This document shows, piece after piece, positions 1-9,131 of a stretch of DNA of 64,000 nt. The DNA is from G963555815 sp965249615 [NCBI: bacterium]. GTDB taxonomy: Bacteria > UBA8248 > JACPRG01. The stretch is taken from assembly GCA_965249615.1 (NCBI GenBank), contig CBDFMI010000005.1, positions 372,001 to 436,000 of the forward strand, read 5' to 3'. Made by a program: the position numbers and the translations under genes. Every line of letters starts with the position of its first letter. Within the stretch, counting starts at the first letter, position 1. The notes below the pieces were generated by a model. That model was not told the origin of the DNA. It ran no database searches and was given only the letters and a program-made list of their open reading frames with translations.

Positions 1-1120
1 GTGCCCCCAGGGGGGCCTTTAAAAAATCCTCTCCTGCCAGGCGAATGCCCTTGCCAAAAGCCTCCACCGCCACGTCCTCCGCATGCCGGTCAAAAAAGAG
101 CCCGTTCAGGGCGGCATCGCCTGCGTAGCGCGAGATCGTGTCCTGACCAGTCCGGATATAGGTGACCCGAAGCGTCTTGAAGAAGGCATCCGACATCACC
201 ACTCCCTCTCCGCCGAGGGTCCGGAAGATAGACTTGGAAATATCAATGGCCATTTTAAGAAGGCCGGACTCTGGGTTGTCCGCCGACAGGGGTTGATGCT
301 TATGTTCATAGTTCGCAGTGAGCTCCGCTTGGCAGATCCTCTTGAGGGCGCAATTGCGGAAGATCTCCGCCAGTGTTCCGATCTCCAGGCCCCAGTCGGA
401 AGGGATGCGGTTGATCCGGGCGAGATCGACATCCATCGCCGTCTCCCCTGCCAGGGCGTACCTGAAACTGTCGAGATAATCGAGGAGAGGGATCGGGCCG
501 AGCATCTGTTTCAAGGAGCGGACCATAGGGGTGAAGAAGAGACGGGTGACCCGGCCGTGGAGTCGGTCAGTCACCCGGGCATAGAAGCCTTTACAGAACT
601 CATAATCAAGGTTGGGGTTGGCGACGGGATAAACAAGCCGGGCCAGGAGCTCTCTGGTGTAGGACAAGATGTCGCAGTCGTGGAGGGCGATGACGTCACA
701 GTCCCCCTCGGCCAGGATATAGCCATGAGCCGTCCAGGCAGAGCGGCCTTTTCCGGCGGATCCCACCGAGAGGTCGCTTTCCTCTAGGCGGGTATAAAGA
801 CTCTTAAGGCTGGGCCCGTCGGTCCAAATAAAGGTCGTCTTTTGAGGCAGGACTGAGAAAAATTTTCTGGCCCTCCTGAATTCCTCTGGCGTCGCCTGAT
901 CCACGCAGACAACGACCCTGTGAAGGTAGCGGACCTGTCTCAGCTCCTCGACGATCTTCTTCAAGGCCGGGCGCCCCAGCTCTGAGTAGAGGGAGGGAAG
1001 GACCAGGGCCACGGGTCGATGATGCCCACATTCCTCTAGCTCACTTTCCATCTGCTTCAGATTTCCGGGGTTGAGCCGGTGAAAGGTGGCGACAACCCCA
1101 GTCTGATATACATCGGCCAC
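1..1120 (-). CDS. gpgS: Glucosyl-3-phosphoglycerate synthase, 3' end beyond the window
   Basis: 373 codons are visible and the gene runs off the left edge; the family is usually near 400 residues, so it is almost complete. It should transfer glucose from an NDP-glucose to 3-phosphoglycerate, the first step to the compatible solute glucosylglycerate. Seen: a GT-A fold with metal-binding ALHDCDILSYTRELL, then YPVANPNLDYEFCKGFYARV and RLHGRVTRLFFTPMVRSL, a block typical of GpgS, and later GLEIGTLAEIFRNC. The start is GTG at 1120 with AGAAGGGG seven bases upstream. The matching phosphatase gpgP lies upstream on the same strand, which supports the assignment. A mannosyl-3-phosphoglycerate synthase is the alternative; donor sugar cannot be read from sequence. 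Confidence 0.88.
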   Translation of the reverse strand, partial: MADVYQTGVVATFHRLNPGNLKQMESELEECGHHRPVALVLPSLYSELGRPALKKIVEELRQVRYLHRVVVCVDQATPEEFRRARKFFSVLPQKTTFIWTDGPSLKSLYTRLEESDLSVGSAGKGRSAWTAHGYILAEGDCDVIALHDCDILSYTRELLARLVYPVANPNLDYEFCKGFYARVTDRLHGRVTRLFFTPMVRSLKQMLGPIPLLDYLDSFRYALAGETAMDVDLARINRIPSDWGLEIGTLAEIFRNCALKRICQAELTANYEHKHQPLSADNPESGLLKMAIDISKSIFRTLGGEGVVMSDAFFKTLRVTYIRTGQDTISRYAGDAALNGLFFDRHAEDVAVEAFGKGIRLAGEDFLKAPLGA

Positions 1121-1344
1121 ATCAAATCCCCTTCTCTCCTCTTGCCCCTGGGGTGATGGAATCTTTGAACCCCAAGGGCAGCCCCCAGAATTCAGGTGCG
1201 GGGCGCCGAACCTGCCTTCCTGGTCTATGAGACTCAGGAACCTGTGATGCTGGAGGAGACAACCCCAGACTATATCAAATTGGGAAAGGATGAAAACGGG
1301 GAACTCAAAACCGGGAGCATCCCGGCGATATCCAGAAATCCAAA
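1121..1344. other. Non-coding gap between gpgS and a glycosyltransferase fragment
   Basis: These 224 bases hold no convincing gene on either strand and no clear terminator. The GpgS ribosome-binding site is at the left end. The length is unusual inside an otherwise compact gene set and fits loss of sequence next to the truncated glycosyltransferase. Confidence 0.5.
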
Positions 1345-1788
1345 TCACATGCTTTTAAGTCGGTACTTTTCCTTATTGAAGGGAGCCCCGTCGAAATCCC
1401 ACCGGGTTAGAAGGTAATCCTTCTCGGCCTCGAAGGCCTCGGCCGGTCTCTCCACCTCGGCCTCTGCCCCCTTGGAATCCATTTTGCGCGTCTGATTGAT
1501 GAAGGAAGCTACTCTTGCATTATAGAGGGGCGACATGACATTGACCAGTTTGAAATGGTGGTCCGGCCAGGAATGAAAGGTGCAGGCGAAGTCATAGAGG
1601 ATGCGGGCCCAGCGTTCATATGGAATGATAAACTTCTTCCCATCGACACTGCGCAGGGTCTCTAGAAAACGAAAGCTTTCTTCACCCAGGGCCTGCCGCC
1701 ACATGTCCCCGAAAAGCTTAGATTCCAGACGGAATTCCTCGATAAGACCGTGCCCAGTTTCATTGTTCAGACACCCTCCCCTCTTTGG
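1345..1788 (-). pseudogene. C-terminal remnant of a GT2-like glycosyltransferase
   Basis: The open frame begins directly after the gpgP stop codon, in the same frame, and gives about 147 residues. It contains LIEEFRLESKLFGDMWRQAL, YERWARILYDFACTFHS and SPLYNARVASFINQT, a pattern I recognise from the C-terminal helical part of glycosyltransferases found beside gpgS and gpgP. The catalytic GT-A domain that should precede it (some 250 residues) is absent. The only ATG is at 1704, inside the conserved block, with no ribosome-binding site. This looks like the tail left by a deletion whose upstream edge falls at the end of gpgP. The intact gene may have been a second, one-step glucosylglycerate synthase; that is inference. 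Confidence 0.6.
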
Positions 1789-2625
1789 TCAAGACCTGTC
1801 AGGCACCGCGCTGTCAAGAATTTCCAATATAGCTTCAGACCAGCCGGCTGGTCCAGCCCTCCGTGTGACCCGCGCCCCTTTGAGACCCCGCAAACACGGA
1901 TTTGCCCCCTCCTTTTGGCGGACAACAACGGGGAGGTCAACACTCAAAAGGAGGGGGAGGTCATTGGGGGCATCGCCAAGACCGACCGTCCAGAGGGGGC
2001 CAAACCGTTTTCGATAAAGGCCCGACAGGAGGCGGGCGGCCTTCCCCTTGTCACTCCCTTTGGCCAAGTGGCGTAATTTCCCCCCCTTCACCCAAGAGAT
2101 ACCGTGAATCCGAAGCCTTCGTCGAAGCGCGCCGGACCCGCCGCGCTCATCCTCAATGACAAAGGGCAGATCGAAGTGTCGCTCCCTGGCCCTTTTTGCT
2201 TCGGATAGGGTGAGTCCCGTGAGCCGGGCAATCTCTGAAGGACGCATGTCGAGGAAGGTTTTAGGCGTCCCCTTCAGCGTCGCCGCGTGTTTCAAGAGGA
2301 GGGAGTGGATTTCTGAGACAGGTGTCCCGAGGGGAATCAAGAGGTCCTCCCCGACATTTTTGGCCCCTTTTATGGGAAAGGGAAACGCGCCTTTCGGCAA
2401 CATTACCCCCCCCCCATTCTCAAAGATAAAAGGGTCCTGAATCCTGAGCTTGCGGCGGAGGACACAAATCTCTGCGGCCGTCTTGCTGGAGCAGAGGACG
2501 AGAGGGATCCCTGCCTCTTTCAATGCTCGAAGGCCCGGAAGCGCCTCCTTAAAAGAATAGTCTTCTTCATCGAGAAGGGTCCCGTCGAGGTCCGAAAAGA
2601 CAATGAGCTTCCGGCCCCGCCTCAT
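1789..2625 (-). CDS. gpgP: Glucosyl/mannosyl-3-phosphoglycerate phosphatase (HAD-IIB)
   Basis: 278 residues. It should dephosphorylate glucosyl-3-phosphoglycerate to glucosylglycerate. All four HAD motifs are visible: DLDGTLLD near residue 12 (nucleophile and acid/base aspartates), LCSSKT near 45, the conserved lysine in GSDKGKAA near 190, and GLGDAPNDLPLL near 215. The cap is the type IIB seen in the MPGP family, with FENGGGV. Start ATG at 2625. It is the first gene of a minus-strand set leading to gpgS. HAD phosphatases of this family often act on both the mannosyl and the glucosyl compounds, so the sugar is not certain. Confidence 0.85.
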   Translation of the reverse strand: MRRGRKLIVFSDLDGTLLDEEDYSFKEALPGLRALKEAGIPLVLCSSKTAAEICVLRRKLRIQDPFIFENGGGVMLPKGAFPFPIKGAKNVGEDLLIPLGTPVSEIHSLLLKHAATLKGTPKTFLDMRPSEIARLTGLTLSEAKRARERHFDLPFVIEDERGGSGALRRRLRIHGISWVKGGKLRHLAKGSDKGKAARLLSGLYRKRFGPLWTVGLGDAPNDLPLLLSVDLPVVVRQKEGANPCLRGLKGARVTRRAGPAGWSEAILEILDSAVPDRS

Positions 2626-2770
2626 CCCCTGTTCTCCTCAGCTGAATGGAAATCCCGGCTCCTGGGCAATCGGCCTTCAGTGATGGGTCTAATTTAGAGT
2701 GGAAGGAAATGGGCAACACTCTTCGGAAAATAATGTGGACCAAAAAGGAAGAAGGGGATGAGGAGACCCC

Positions 2771-3625
2771 TCAACTGGCTGGAGGCGTTACCTCCTGGGG
2801 AATTCGATCAATCTCACGGATGACTCCGTCCACGATCCTGATCATGACCCTCCTCACCGTTTTTCCCTCCTCGATGTACCCGAAGGGCATGAGGGTGAGG
2901 GTCCCTGTGGGGGTCTCGAAGGATTGAAATTCCGTGCCCCAGAGGAACCCGTCGGCAAAGTACACGTTGCCGTGAGGAAATCGATGGAAATATCCGCTCA
3001 GGTGATGGCGGAGTTCTCCGCCTGTCATCCCCACCCGAACGTTCTTGAGTCGCTCGTTCCCCCGGTCGAAGGCCTCTCGAGTGTGATGGACCTCCGCCAT
3101 GTAGTCCCGGATGAGACGATTTTCCTCGTCTCGTGTGATGTCATCAGAGAAAAGGGCCGAAGGAAGACGGGGGAGAGGGAGAACCCCCTCCCGGGGGATC
3201 TCTGTCCTTTGAAATTCAAGGACAGCCTCAACCTTCCCGTCCTTCAGGACGACCAGAGCTCGTTCTTCCACCCGGCTGCCCTCGTGGTAACCAAAGGAAT
3301 ACTCCTCAATGAGCTCCCCTCCCCCCACCCGGTTGATGCGGCTGAGGTCCTGGAGCCAGCCATCTCCACCCGAGAAAGCTTCATACCACTCCTCGCTGGG
3401 AAGGCGGCGAAGTTGCATGGTCTGAATAAACTGATCACGGCTCATCCCAGGCTGGACCCGATTGATGCGCTCCTGAGCCAGAAGGAGGGCTCCAAACTCA
3501 GGGTTCGATCCAAGGCTCGGGACGCTGGCGTCTACCCCTGCGTCGAGTCCAATCCCCGCCCTGTAGGCGCAGCCCATCAGGAAAAGGCCAAGGAGCAAGA
3601 AAGAAAGGCTTTTCGACATCTTCAC
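2771..3625 (-). CDS. Predicted lipoprotein of unknown function
   Basis: About 284 residues. I do not recognise the family. The N-terminus is a lipoprotein signal: a basic n-region, a leucine-rich core and LMGC as lipobox, so it is probably anchored to a membrane. The remainder is hydrophilic, with no membrane segment. Two similar-looking stretches (RVQPGMSRDQF near residue 55 and NVRVGMTGGELRHHL near 210) recall the VxxGMT turn of SmpA/BamE-like folds, so two BamE-like modules are possible. Start: GTG at 3625 has GGGAG seven bases upstream; ATG at 3619 is the alternative. It follows the DUF192 fusion gene by 14 bases and is probably co-transcribed. Confidence 0.65.
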   Translation of the reverse strand: MKMSKSLSFLLLGLFLMGCAYRAGIGLDAGVDASVPSLGSNPEFGALLLAQERINRVQPGMSRDQFIQTMQLRRLPSEEWYEAFSGGDGWLQDLSRINRVGGGELIEEYSFGYHEGSRVEERALVVLKDGKVEAVLEFQRTEIPREGVLPLPRLPSALFSDDITRDEENRLIRDYMAEVHHTREAFDRGNERLKNVRVGMTGGELRHHLSGYFHRFPHGNVYFADGFLWGTEFQSFETPTGTLTLMPFGYIEEGKTVRRVMIRIVDGVIREIDRIPQEVTPPAS

Positions 3626-3639
3626 GTCAGGACTCCCAC

Positions 3640-4596
3640 TTATAGGACCAGGGGAAGAAATCTCGATGGCACCTGGTCTCGATAGGCCACATATCGCGAA
3701 TCGGAGCCAAGAAGCCTTTCCTCGGCCAAAGCTCGAAGGGGAAGCCCGAAGAACAGTCCTCCCACCACAACGAGGTTCCAGGCGGAGGGATTCACCAGCC
3801 CAAAGCCGAGGAAGAAGAGGAGCTCTCCTGCGTACATGGGGTGTCTTATCCAACGATAAGGACCGCGATGGACCACCCACGGTGAGCGGGGGTCCGCCCA
3901 AAACTTCTCCCCCAAATAGAAGAGAGAGGCCAGGACGAAAAGAAGGCCCAGCCCTTGAAAGATATGGCCAATGAGAAAGGGGAGCCCCACCGAGGGCGCC
4001 CCTGCCCAAAGGCTCCACGGAATGACCAGGGTGGCAAGGGTCAGGGCCCAATCCGTCCCGAGCTTTGTCACCCGATGGGCCTCTTTTCGAAGGAGAAAAA
4101 GGAGGGAAGCGAGGGCGTTCACCAGAAAAACGCCCGCCCCGCCTAACGTCGGAGAGGAGAAGAAATTAAGCAGATTCGTCGAGGCGAGGGCCGCAAAGAG
4201 GAAGAAAAGAGAAAGGTCGAGGGCCCAGCGTCTTCCTTGGGGACGCCTTCCTGTGCCAGATTCCGTCTGCAAGTGGACCTGATGACCCACACTGGTTCCC
4301 GTGGCCGCAATCCGCCCCGCCGGCAACTCCAGGGCCCGCTTGGCCCGCCAGGCCGCCTCCATCAAACGGTTTGGATGTATTCGCTCCGCCGTCCGCACCA
4401 CCCGGTCTCCACCGTCGAGAAAAAGGACGTCAATGGGAAACCTCATGCCCACGGTATGGATGGCCCGGCAAGGCTCGAGGAGGATGGCCTCACCCTCCGG
4501 AAGCGAGGATCTTCCAAGGAGTCCCCTGAGGCGCTCCAGAATAGTTTCCGCCTGAAGGACCCGCTCGGCGAGCCTCTGGTCCGTTGAGACGTTCAC
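3640..4596 (-). CDS. DUF192 domain fused to an isoprenylcysteine methyltransferase-like membrane protein
   Basis: 318 residues in two parts. Residues 1-110 are a DUF192 domain, shown by EPCRAIHTVGMRFPIDVLFLD followed by ELPAGRI. Residues 125-318 hold four or five membrane segments ending in VVHRGPYRWIRHPMYAGELL, the cofactor-binding signature of the ICMT/PEMT methyltransferase group. Each part is known as a separate family; DUF192 proteins are often lipoproteins or pilus-associated and have no firm function. The gene lies just downstream of tadC, and DUF192 genes are frequent neighbours of tad loci. Start GTG at 4596 behind a G-rich ribosome-binding site. The fused arrangement is unusual; no stop or frame change separates the halves. 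Confidence 0.8.
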   Translation of the reverse strand: MNVSTDQRLAERVLQAETILERLRGLLGRSSLPEGEAILLEPCRAIHTVGMRFPIDVLFLDGGDRVVRTAERIHPNRLMEAAWRAKRALELPAGRIAATGTSVGHQVHLQTESGTGRRPQGRRWALDLSLFFLFAALASTNLLNFFSSPTLGGAGVFLVNALASLLFLLRKEAHRVTKLGTDWALTLATLVIPWSLWAGAPSVGLPFLIGHIFQGLGLLFVLASLFYLGEKFWADPRSPWVVHRGPYRWIRHPMYAGELLFFLGFGLVNPSAWNLVVVGGLFFGLPLRALAEERLLGSDSRYVAYRDQVPSRFLPLVL

Positions 4597-4616
4597 CGCC
4601 CCCCCTCCCAGGATTC

Positions 4617-5543
4617 TCAGAAGAGCCCCCCCATGACCTGAATGATCGCGGGTGACAGGATGATGAGGAGCAGGGCGGGGAAAATCAAGAGGACCAGAGG
4701 AAAGGCGATCTTCAGGGTGGTCTTGGCGGCCGCTTCCTCGGCCGCCAGCTTACGTTTTGTCCTCAGGGTTTTGGAGAAGACCCGCAGCGAATCGGCCACG
4801 CTGACCCCGTAGCGGTCCGCCTGGATGAGCATGGCGGCGAAGGATTTCGGGTCTTCGACCCCGGAGCGGGCATAGAGATTCCGCAGGGCATCCGCCCGGG
4901 ATTTCCCCGTTCGAAGCTCTATGTTCATGATGTGGAGTTCCCGGCTGAAGACCGGATCCGAGTACTCCATCTCCTGTCCCACACGCATCATGGCCTGGTC
5001 CAGACCCTGGCCCGCCTCCACGCAGATGATGAGAAGGTCCATGCTGTCGGGCAAAGACTGGTTGATGGCCACCTGGCGCTTCCGGATCCTTCGGTTCAGC
5101 CAGATGGTCGGCATCATAAACCCCAGGAGACCCAGGACGATGGCAAACGTCATTCCCTGGCCCTTGGCGCCCGGACCGGCCAAGGCGAGGAAGCTGTAGA
5201 GGAAGAAAAACGCCCCCCCCATGAAAAAGCGCGCGCCCATAAAGACCGGAGCACCCTCCGGCCCGTGGAACCCTGCCCAGGCCAATCGTTGGAGGAGCTT
5301 GGGGTCTTTCGGCCGAATCGGAAGAAATTTGATGAGCTCAAAGATGATAATTCGAAAGATTCGGAACATCGAGGCCTTGACCTTCAGTGTCGATCGAGGT
5401 CCCTTTTGCTGAGACTTGAGCTGTCCTGAGGCCTCAGCCAACCGGGCTTGAATTTGGCCCGGAGACTTCGAGAGGACGCCAATAATCCCGAAGGTCGTGA
5501 GGAAGGCAAAACAAAAGAGAACTAAAAAAATCCAGCCAGGCAT
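4617..5543 (-). CDS. tadC: Tad pilus inner-membrane platform protein TadC
   Basis: 308 residues, normal for the family. TadC and TadB form the inner-membrane platform that couples the CpaF ATPase to pilin export. Seen: an N-terminal membrane segment, a pair near residues 105-145, the T2SSF domain with PDSMDLLIICVEAGQGLDQA near 165, SRELHIMNIELRTG, and a long C-terminal membrane segment. It lies seven bases downstream of tadB and is the last recognisable tad gene. Its frame is intact. Confidence 0.92.
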   Translation of the reverse strand: MPGWIFLVLFCFAFLTTFGIIGVLSKSPGQIQARLAEASGQLKSQQKGPRSTLKVKASMFRIFRIIIFELIKFLPIRPKDPKLLQRLAWAGFHGPEGAPVFMGARFFMGGAFFFLYSFLALAGPGAKGQGMTFAIVLGLLGFMMPTIWLNRRIRKRQVAINQSLPDSMDLLIICVEAGQGLDQAMMRVGQEMEYSDPVFSRELHIMNIELRTGKSRADALRNLYARSGVEDPKSFAAMLIQADRYGVSVADSLRVFSKTLRTKRKLAAEEAAAKTTLKIAFPLVLLIFPALLLIILSPAIIQVMGGLF

Positions 5544-5550
5544 TTTTCCC

Positions 5551-6531
5551 TCAGTAGCGCACGTCCACGATCCGGCGGATCACCAAGTAACCCATGAGCT
5601 GAAGAACAAAACCCCCGATTGCAAGCGTACGCCCCAGGGACGTGTTCCACAGGGGCGCCATGTAAACTGGGTTCAGGAAGGCGATCAAAGATCCCACCCC
5701 TAACGGCATGACGGCCAGGATCATCCCGGTCATGCGCCCAGGGGCCGTCAACGCCTTCACCTGGCCCCGGATCTTGAAGCGCTCACGGATGAGAGCGTCC
5801 AGTTGCTGGAGGATGGTAGCCAGGTTCCCCCCGGTTTTTCGCTGGATCATGACCGAGGTGACAAAGAAGCGGAGGTCGGGATTGTTCATCCGCCTTAACA
5901 TACCCTTTAGAGCCTCCTCCATACTGAGGCCGAGACCGCTTTCCTGGGCCACCTTCTCGAACTCCGTCCCCACCGGCGGCGGAAGCTCCTCACCGAGCAT
6001 CTGGATACCGGTCGGAAGGGCGTGTCCTGCCTTGAGGGAGGTCGCCAGCATCCGGAGGGCCTCCGGAAACTGTTTTTCAAAGCCCTTCTGCCGGAAACGT
6101 GTCTTGAACCTCAAGAAGAGGAAGGGCAGCATCGCGCCGATAAGGATTCCCACAAAGAGGCCCAGCACCCTTCCGGAAAACATTAAGCCGAGGATTCCCC
6201 CGAAAACGGTAACCATGGCCGCGATCTGAGTAAATCGGCGCGGGCTCATCGCCATCCCGGCTTGCTCCAGCCAAAGCCCAAGGTCTTTGAGGCGAGGGAA
6301 GCCGCGGAGGAGGAGGGTTAAATAGGGACTTCCCTGGACAAACTCTTCCCGCAGAAGGGAGGCAGCTCCGGGTTTGTCGAGGGGATGTGGAGCCTCTCCC
6401 ATAATGCTGTCGAGCCGCATTTGAACCTGGGCGGCGTCCTTCCCTCCCCCAGGGCCGTAGGCAAGAACAATGATCCCCACGAGCAGGACGGTGACGCTGA
6501 AGAATATGGCAAAAAGGAGAACCGGTGACAT
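5551..6531 (-). CDS. tadB: Tad pilus inner-membrane platform protein TadB
   Basis: 326 residues with an intact frame. It has an N-terminal membrane segment, two more near residues 95-140, the T2SSF domain containing FPEALRMLATSLKAGHALP and RMNNPDLRFFVTSVMIQ followed by KTGGNLA, then two C-terminal segments. This is the standard TadB layout. It follows cpaF by 11 bases and precedes tadC by seven, which fits co-translation of a platform pair. Confidence 0.92.
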   Translation of the reverse strand: MSPVLLFAIFFSVTVLLVGIIVLAYGPGGGKDAAQVQMRLDSIMGEAPHPLDKPGAASLLREEFVQGSPYLTLLLRGFPRLKDLGLWLEQAGMAMSPRRFTQIAAMVTVFGGILGLMFSGRVLGLFVGILIGAMLPFLFLRFKTRFRQKGFEKQFPEALRMLATSLKAGHALPTGIQMLGEELPPPVGTEFEKVAQESGLGLSMEEALKGMLRRMNNPDLRFFVTSVMIQRKTGGNLATILQQLDALIRERFKIRGQVKALTAPGRMTGMILAVMPLGVGSLIAFLNPVYMAPLWNTSLGRTLAIGGFVLQLMGYLVIRRIVDVRY

Positions 6532-6542
6532 ACTCAGGACCC

Positions 6543-7896
6543 CTAGGTCTCTATCGGTGCTTCAAAGAAGGTCTCGCGGATCTCAATCCCGTGTGCCCGG
6601 AAGCGTTCCAGGAACTTCGGGCGGATGCCCGTCGGGAGGTGCCGGCCCCTGACCGCACCCTCTGGCGTCAACCCCTCCTGCTGGAAGAGGAAGATGTCCT
6701 GCATGGTGACCATTTCCCCCTCCATCCCGGTGAGCTCGCTGATGGCGGTAATCTTGCGGCTCCCGTCGTTCAGACGCGCGATTTGAATCACCACGTCGAT
6801 GGCCGATGTGATCTGCTGGCGAAGGGCTTTGAGGGGCACGTCAAGGCCCGCCATGGCGATCATGACCTCGAGGCGGCTCAGGGCGTCCCGGGGCGTGTTG
6901 GCGTGGACTGTCGAAATGGAGCCGTCGTGGCCCGTGTTCATAGCCTGGAGCATGTCGAGGGTCTCCCCCCCTCTCACCTCTCCCACCACAATCCGGTCCG
7001 GTCGCATACGGAGGCAGTTTCGGACGAGGTCCCGGGTCGTGACGGCCCCCTGCCCCTCCACGTCGGGGGGACGGCTTTCGAGGGTGATCACATGCTCCTG
7101 CTGGAGCTGAAGTTCGGCGGAATCTTCGATGGTGACAATACGTTCTTCGGCCGGGATGAAGCGCGAGAGGACATTGAGGAGAGTCGTCTTCCCGGAGCCT
7201 GTCCCGCCAGAAACGAGAAGATTCAAGCGGGCATTCACGCACCCCCTCAAAAGTTCCACCATGGGTTCCGATAAAGTTCGAAGGGACAGCAAATCCTCCA
7301 CCTCGAGCCTCTTCTTCGGCAAGAGCCGGATGGTCAGAGAAGGACCCTTCAACGCGAGAGGGGGGAATGACCGCATTCACTCGGGAGCCGTCCAACAGGC
7401 GGGCATCCACCATGGGAGAGGATTCGTCGACCCGCCTCCCCACCCGCGAGACGATCCTTTCGATGATCTTCAACAGATGGTCGTTGTCCTTGAAGATCGT
7501 GTCCGTGAGGACGATCTTTCCATGACGGGCGACAAAGACCTGCTTGGCGCCGTTGACCATGATCTCCTCTACGGCCGGATCATTCAGGAGGGGCTCGATG
7601 GGTCCAAGGCCAAAGATCTCATCCAGGATCTCGTCTACAATCTTCCCCTCTTCGCCCCCATTCGCCCCAGGCCTGAGCTCCCGGAGGATCTTCGCCACCT
7701 CCTGGCGGAATTCCCCCTCCAGCTTCTCCCGCTCAACGGAGATAAGCTTCGAGAGGTCCAGGCGTTCGATGAGGATGCGGTGAACCTGCACCTTAAGCTC
7801 AAAGGAGTCCCGCCTCTTTACCTCTGGCGTGGCCTCGGTGGGGACGGACGCAGTCCCTTCACTGCCCGGTTGTTTTAGCCTGTCCCCCAAACGCAT
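6543..7896 (-). CDS. cpaF: Tad pilus ATPase CpaF/TadA, interrupted by a one-base frameshift
   Basis: Secretion ATPase that powers Flp pilus assembly. The N-terminal part reads to [10 protein letters not shown] and then leaves frame; the rest continues from [20 protein letters not shown] one frame over. The change sits at a run of six C (7360-7365 on the plus strand is six G); five would restore one open frame of about 450 residues. The downstream part has Walker [13 protein letters not shown], the Asp box IEDSAEL, Walker [13 protein letters not shown] and the His box [16 protein letters not shown]. The start is ATG at 7896, seven bases after AGGAGG. As written the product is truncated before the ATPase core. 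A homopolymer sequencing error is quite possible. Confidence 0.88.
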
Positions 7897-7926
7897 GGTC
7901 ATTCCTCCTACTTCTTAAACGGAGGT

Positions 7927-9114
7927 CTAGAAGAGGCCGAACTTCCGCTTCCCCTGCCGCTTCGGCGTTTCCCCGTCCGTCAACGTCAGCATTTTTCCAA
8001 GGTCGAGGATCCCTTGGGTTATCTCCGCACGCGGTGCGTACTCCCACAAAGAGAGCCCCCGGTTTGACGCTTTTATGACTTCCCGATAGTCCTCCGGAAG
8101 ACTCATAAACACCGGAAGGTCTAAGGCCTTCTTGATGTCCTCTGTGCCCACATCGTCGTCACGGCCTTTGCGGTTGACGACAACCAGAAGTCTCTTCTCA
8201 TAGCCGAGGCTCCGGAAGACCTCTACGGTGCGCTTGGTGTCCATAATGGCTGAGAGGTAAGGCAGGGTCACCAGCAGGATCGCATCCGCTGAATCGAGGG
8301 CCCGCAGAGTGATGGGGGTGAAATTGTGGGGAACGTCGATGAGGACAAAATCAAAAAGAGTCCGCGCTTTGATCACCCCGTCGATTCCCTCCTCGGACAC
8401 CTTTTCCGCTTGGGCGATCTACTGGGGCCGCGCCAGCACCTGGACCCCTGAGACGTGAGTGAGAAGTGCCTGCTTGATCTCGTCCGGCCCCGCGGGATGT
8501 GCCCCATCGGTCAGGTCAGCGATGGTCAAAGAGGGCGAGAAATTCATGAGAAAGGAGGCGTCATCTCCCATCTCCAGGTCCAGATCAATGAGACCGACCT
8601 TCTTCTCGCGCTCTTTGGCCAGGATGATGCCGAGGTTCACGGCGAGGGTGGTCAACCCGCACCCCCCTTTTGCGCTAAAAAATGTGACCACGCGGCCGGA
8701 GGAACGCTTCACCCCTCCTCGCCCTTGCTCCACTCGAAAGAGGGCCTCCCTCAACTCGCCTTCGTCAAGGGGGAGCTTGACAAAATCTCGGACGCCGCAG
8801 CGTACGGCTCGCAGGAGCCAGTCCCCCCCCGCCTCCTTGGACTTCTCACTGACGCCGAGGAGGGCAGTCCCAGGAGAGAAACGAGTGATCTCCGTTGCGG
8901 CCTCGAGGGCCTTCTCCCAATTTGCGTCCAGATCCAGGAGAGCGGCGGCAGGGCTTTGTTGGGCAACCCAGGTGGAGCACCCCTCCCAGCGTGAAAAGTT
9001 TCCAAGAAAACTCCACTCAGAAAGGGCCTTCAGATGCTTCTCCACCCCTTCGGAGAGCTTTCCCTCCGGATCGATGGCCACAATCGTTAAGGCCGTTTGC
9101 CCCTCTTCCGCCAT
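7927..9114 (-). CDS. cpaE: Tad pilus localisation ATPase CpaE/TadZ, interrupted by an in-frame TAG
   Basis: ParA/MinD-like protein that positions the Tad machine. Residues 1-120 form a receiver-like domain; then FFSAKGGCGLTTLAVNLG is the deviant Walker A and VGLIDLDLEMGDDASFLMNF follows. The frame stops with TAG at 8419-8421 after GVQVLARPQ, and the same frame resumes as IAQAEKVSEEG, then FDFVLIDVPHNFTP (Walker B) and VVVNRKGRDDD. Homologues read through this point, so one sense codon became amber; a single base change would do this. The downstream piece could start at GTG 8400. No length change is involved, so this is not a homopolymer error. Confidence 0.85.
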
Positions 9115-9131
9115 CTTCCCCTTCCCGGGCG

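Noticed and set aside
83-787. Plus-strand open frame of 234 residues
   Set aside because: It lies opposite gpgS, whose minus-strand frame has clear GpgS motifs; the plus product resembles no protein family.
1789-1791. TGA of gpgP as selenocysteine giving a gpgP-glycosyltransferase fusion
   Set aside because: The HAD protein is complete at the TGA, no SECIS-like hairpin was noticed directly after it, and the downstream part is a truncated domain.
2771-4051. 426-residue version of the lipoprotein gene starting at 4051
   Set aside because: The first 140 residues are antisense-like low-complexity sequence overlapping the DUF192 fusion gene; the lipoprotein signal at 3619-3625 marks the real start.
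7360-7365. Programmed frameshift in cpaF
   Set aside because: A six-C run is a weak slippery site, no stimulatory structure is evident, and other genes in the window break at similar runs; an indel or error is simpler.
8419-8421. TAG in cpaE read as pyrrolysine or by a suppressor
   Set aside because: CpaE homologues do not need a special residue here, no Pyl genes are visible, and other genes in the same locus are also broken.
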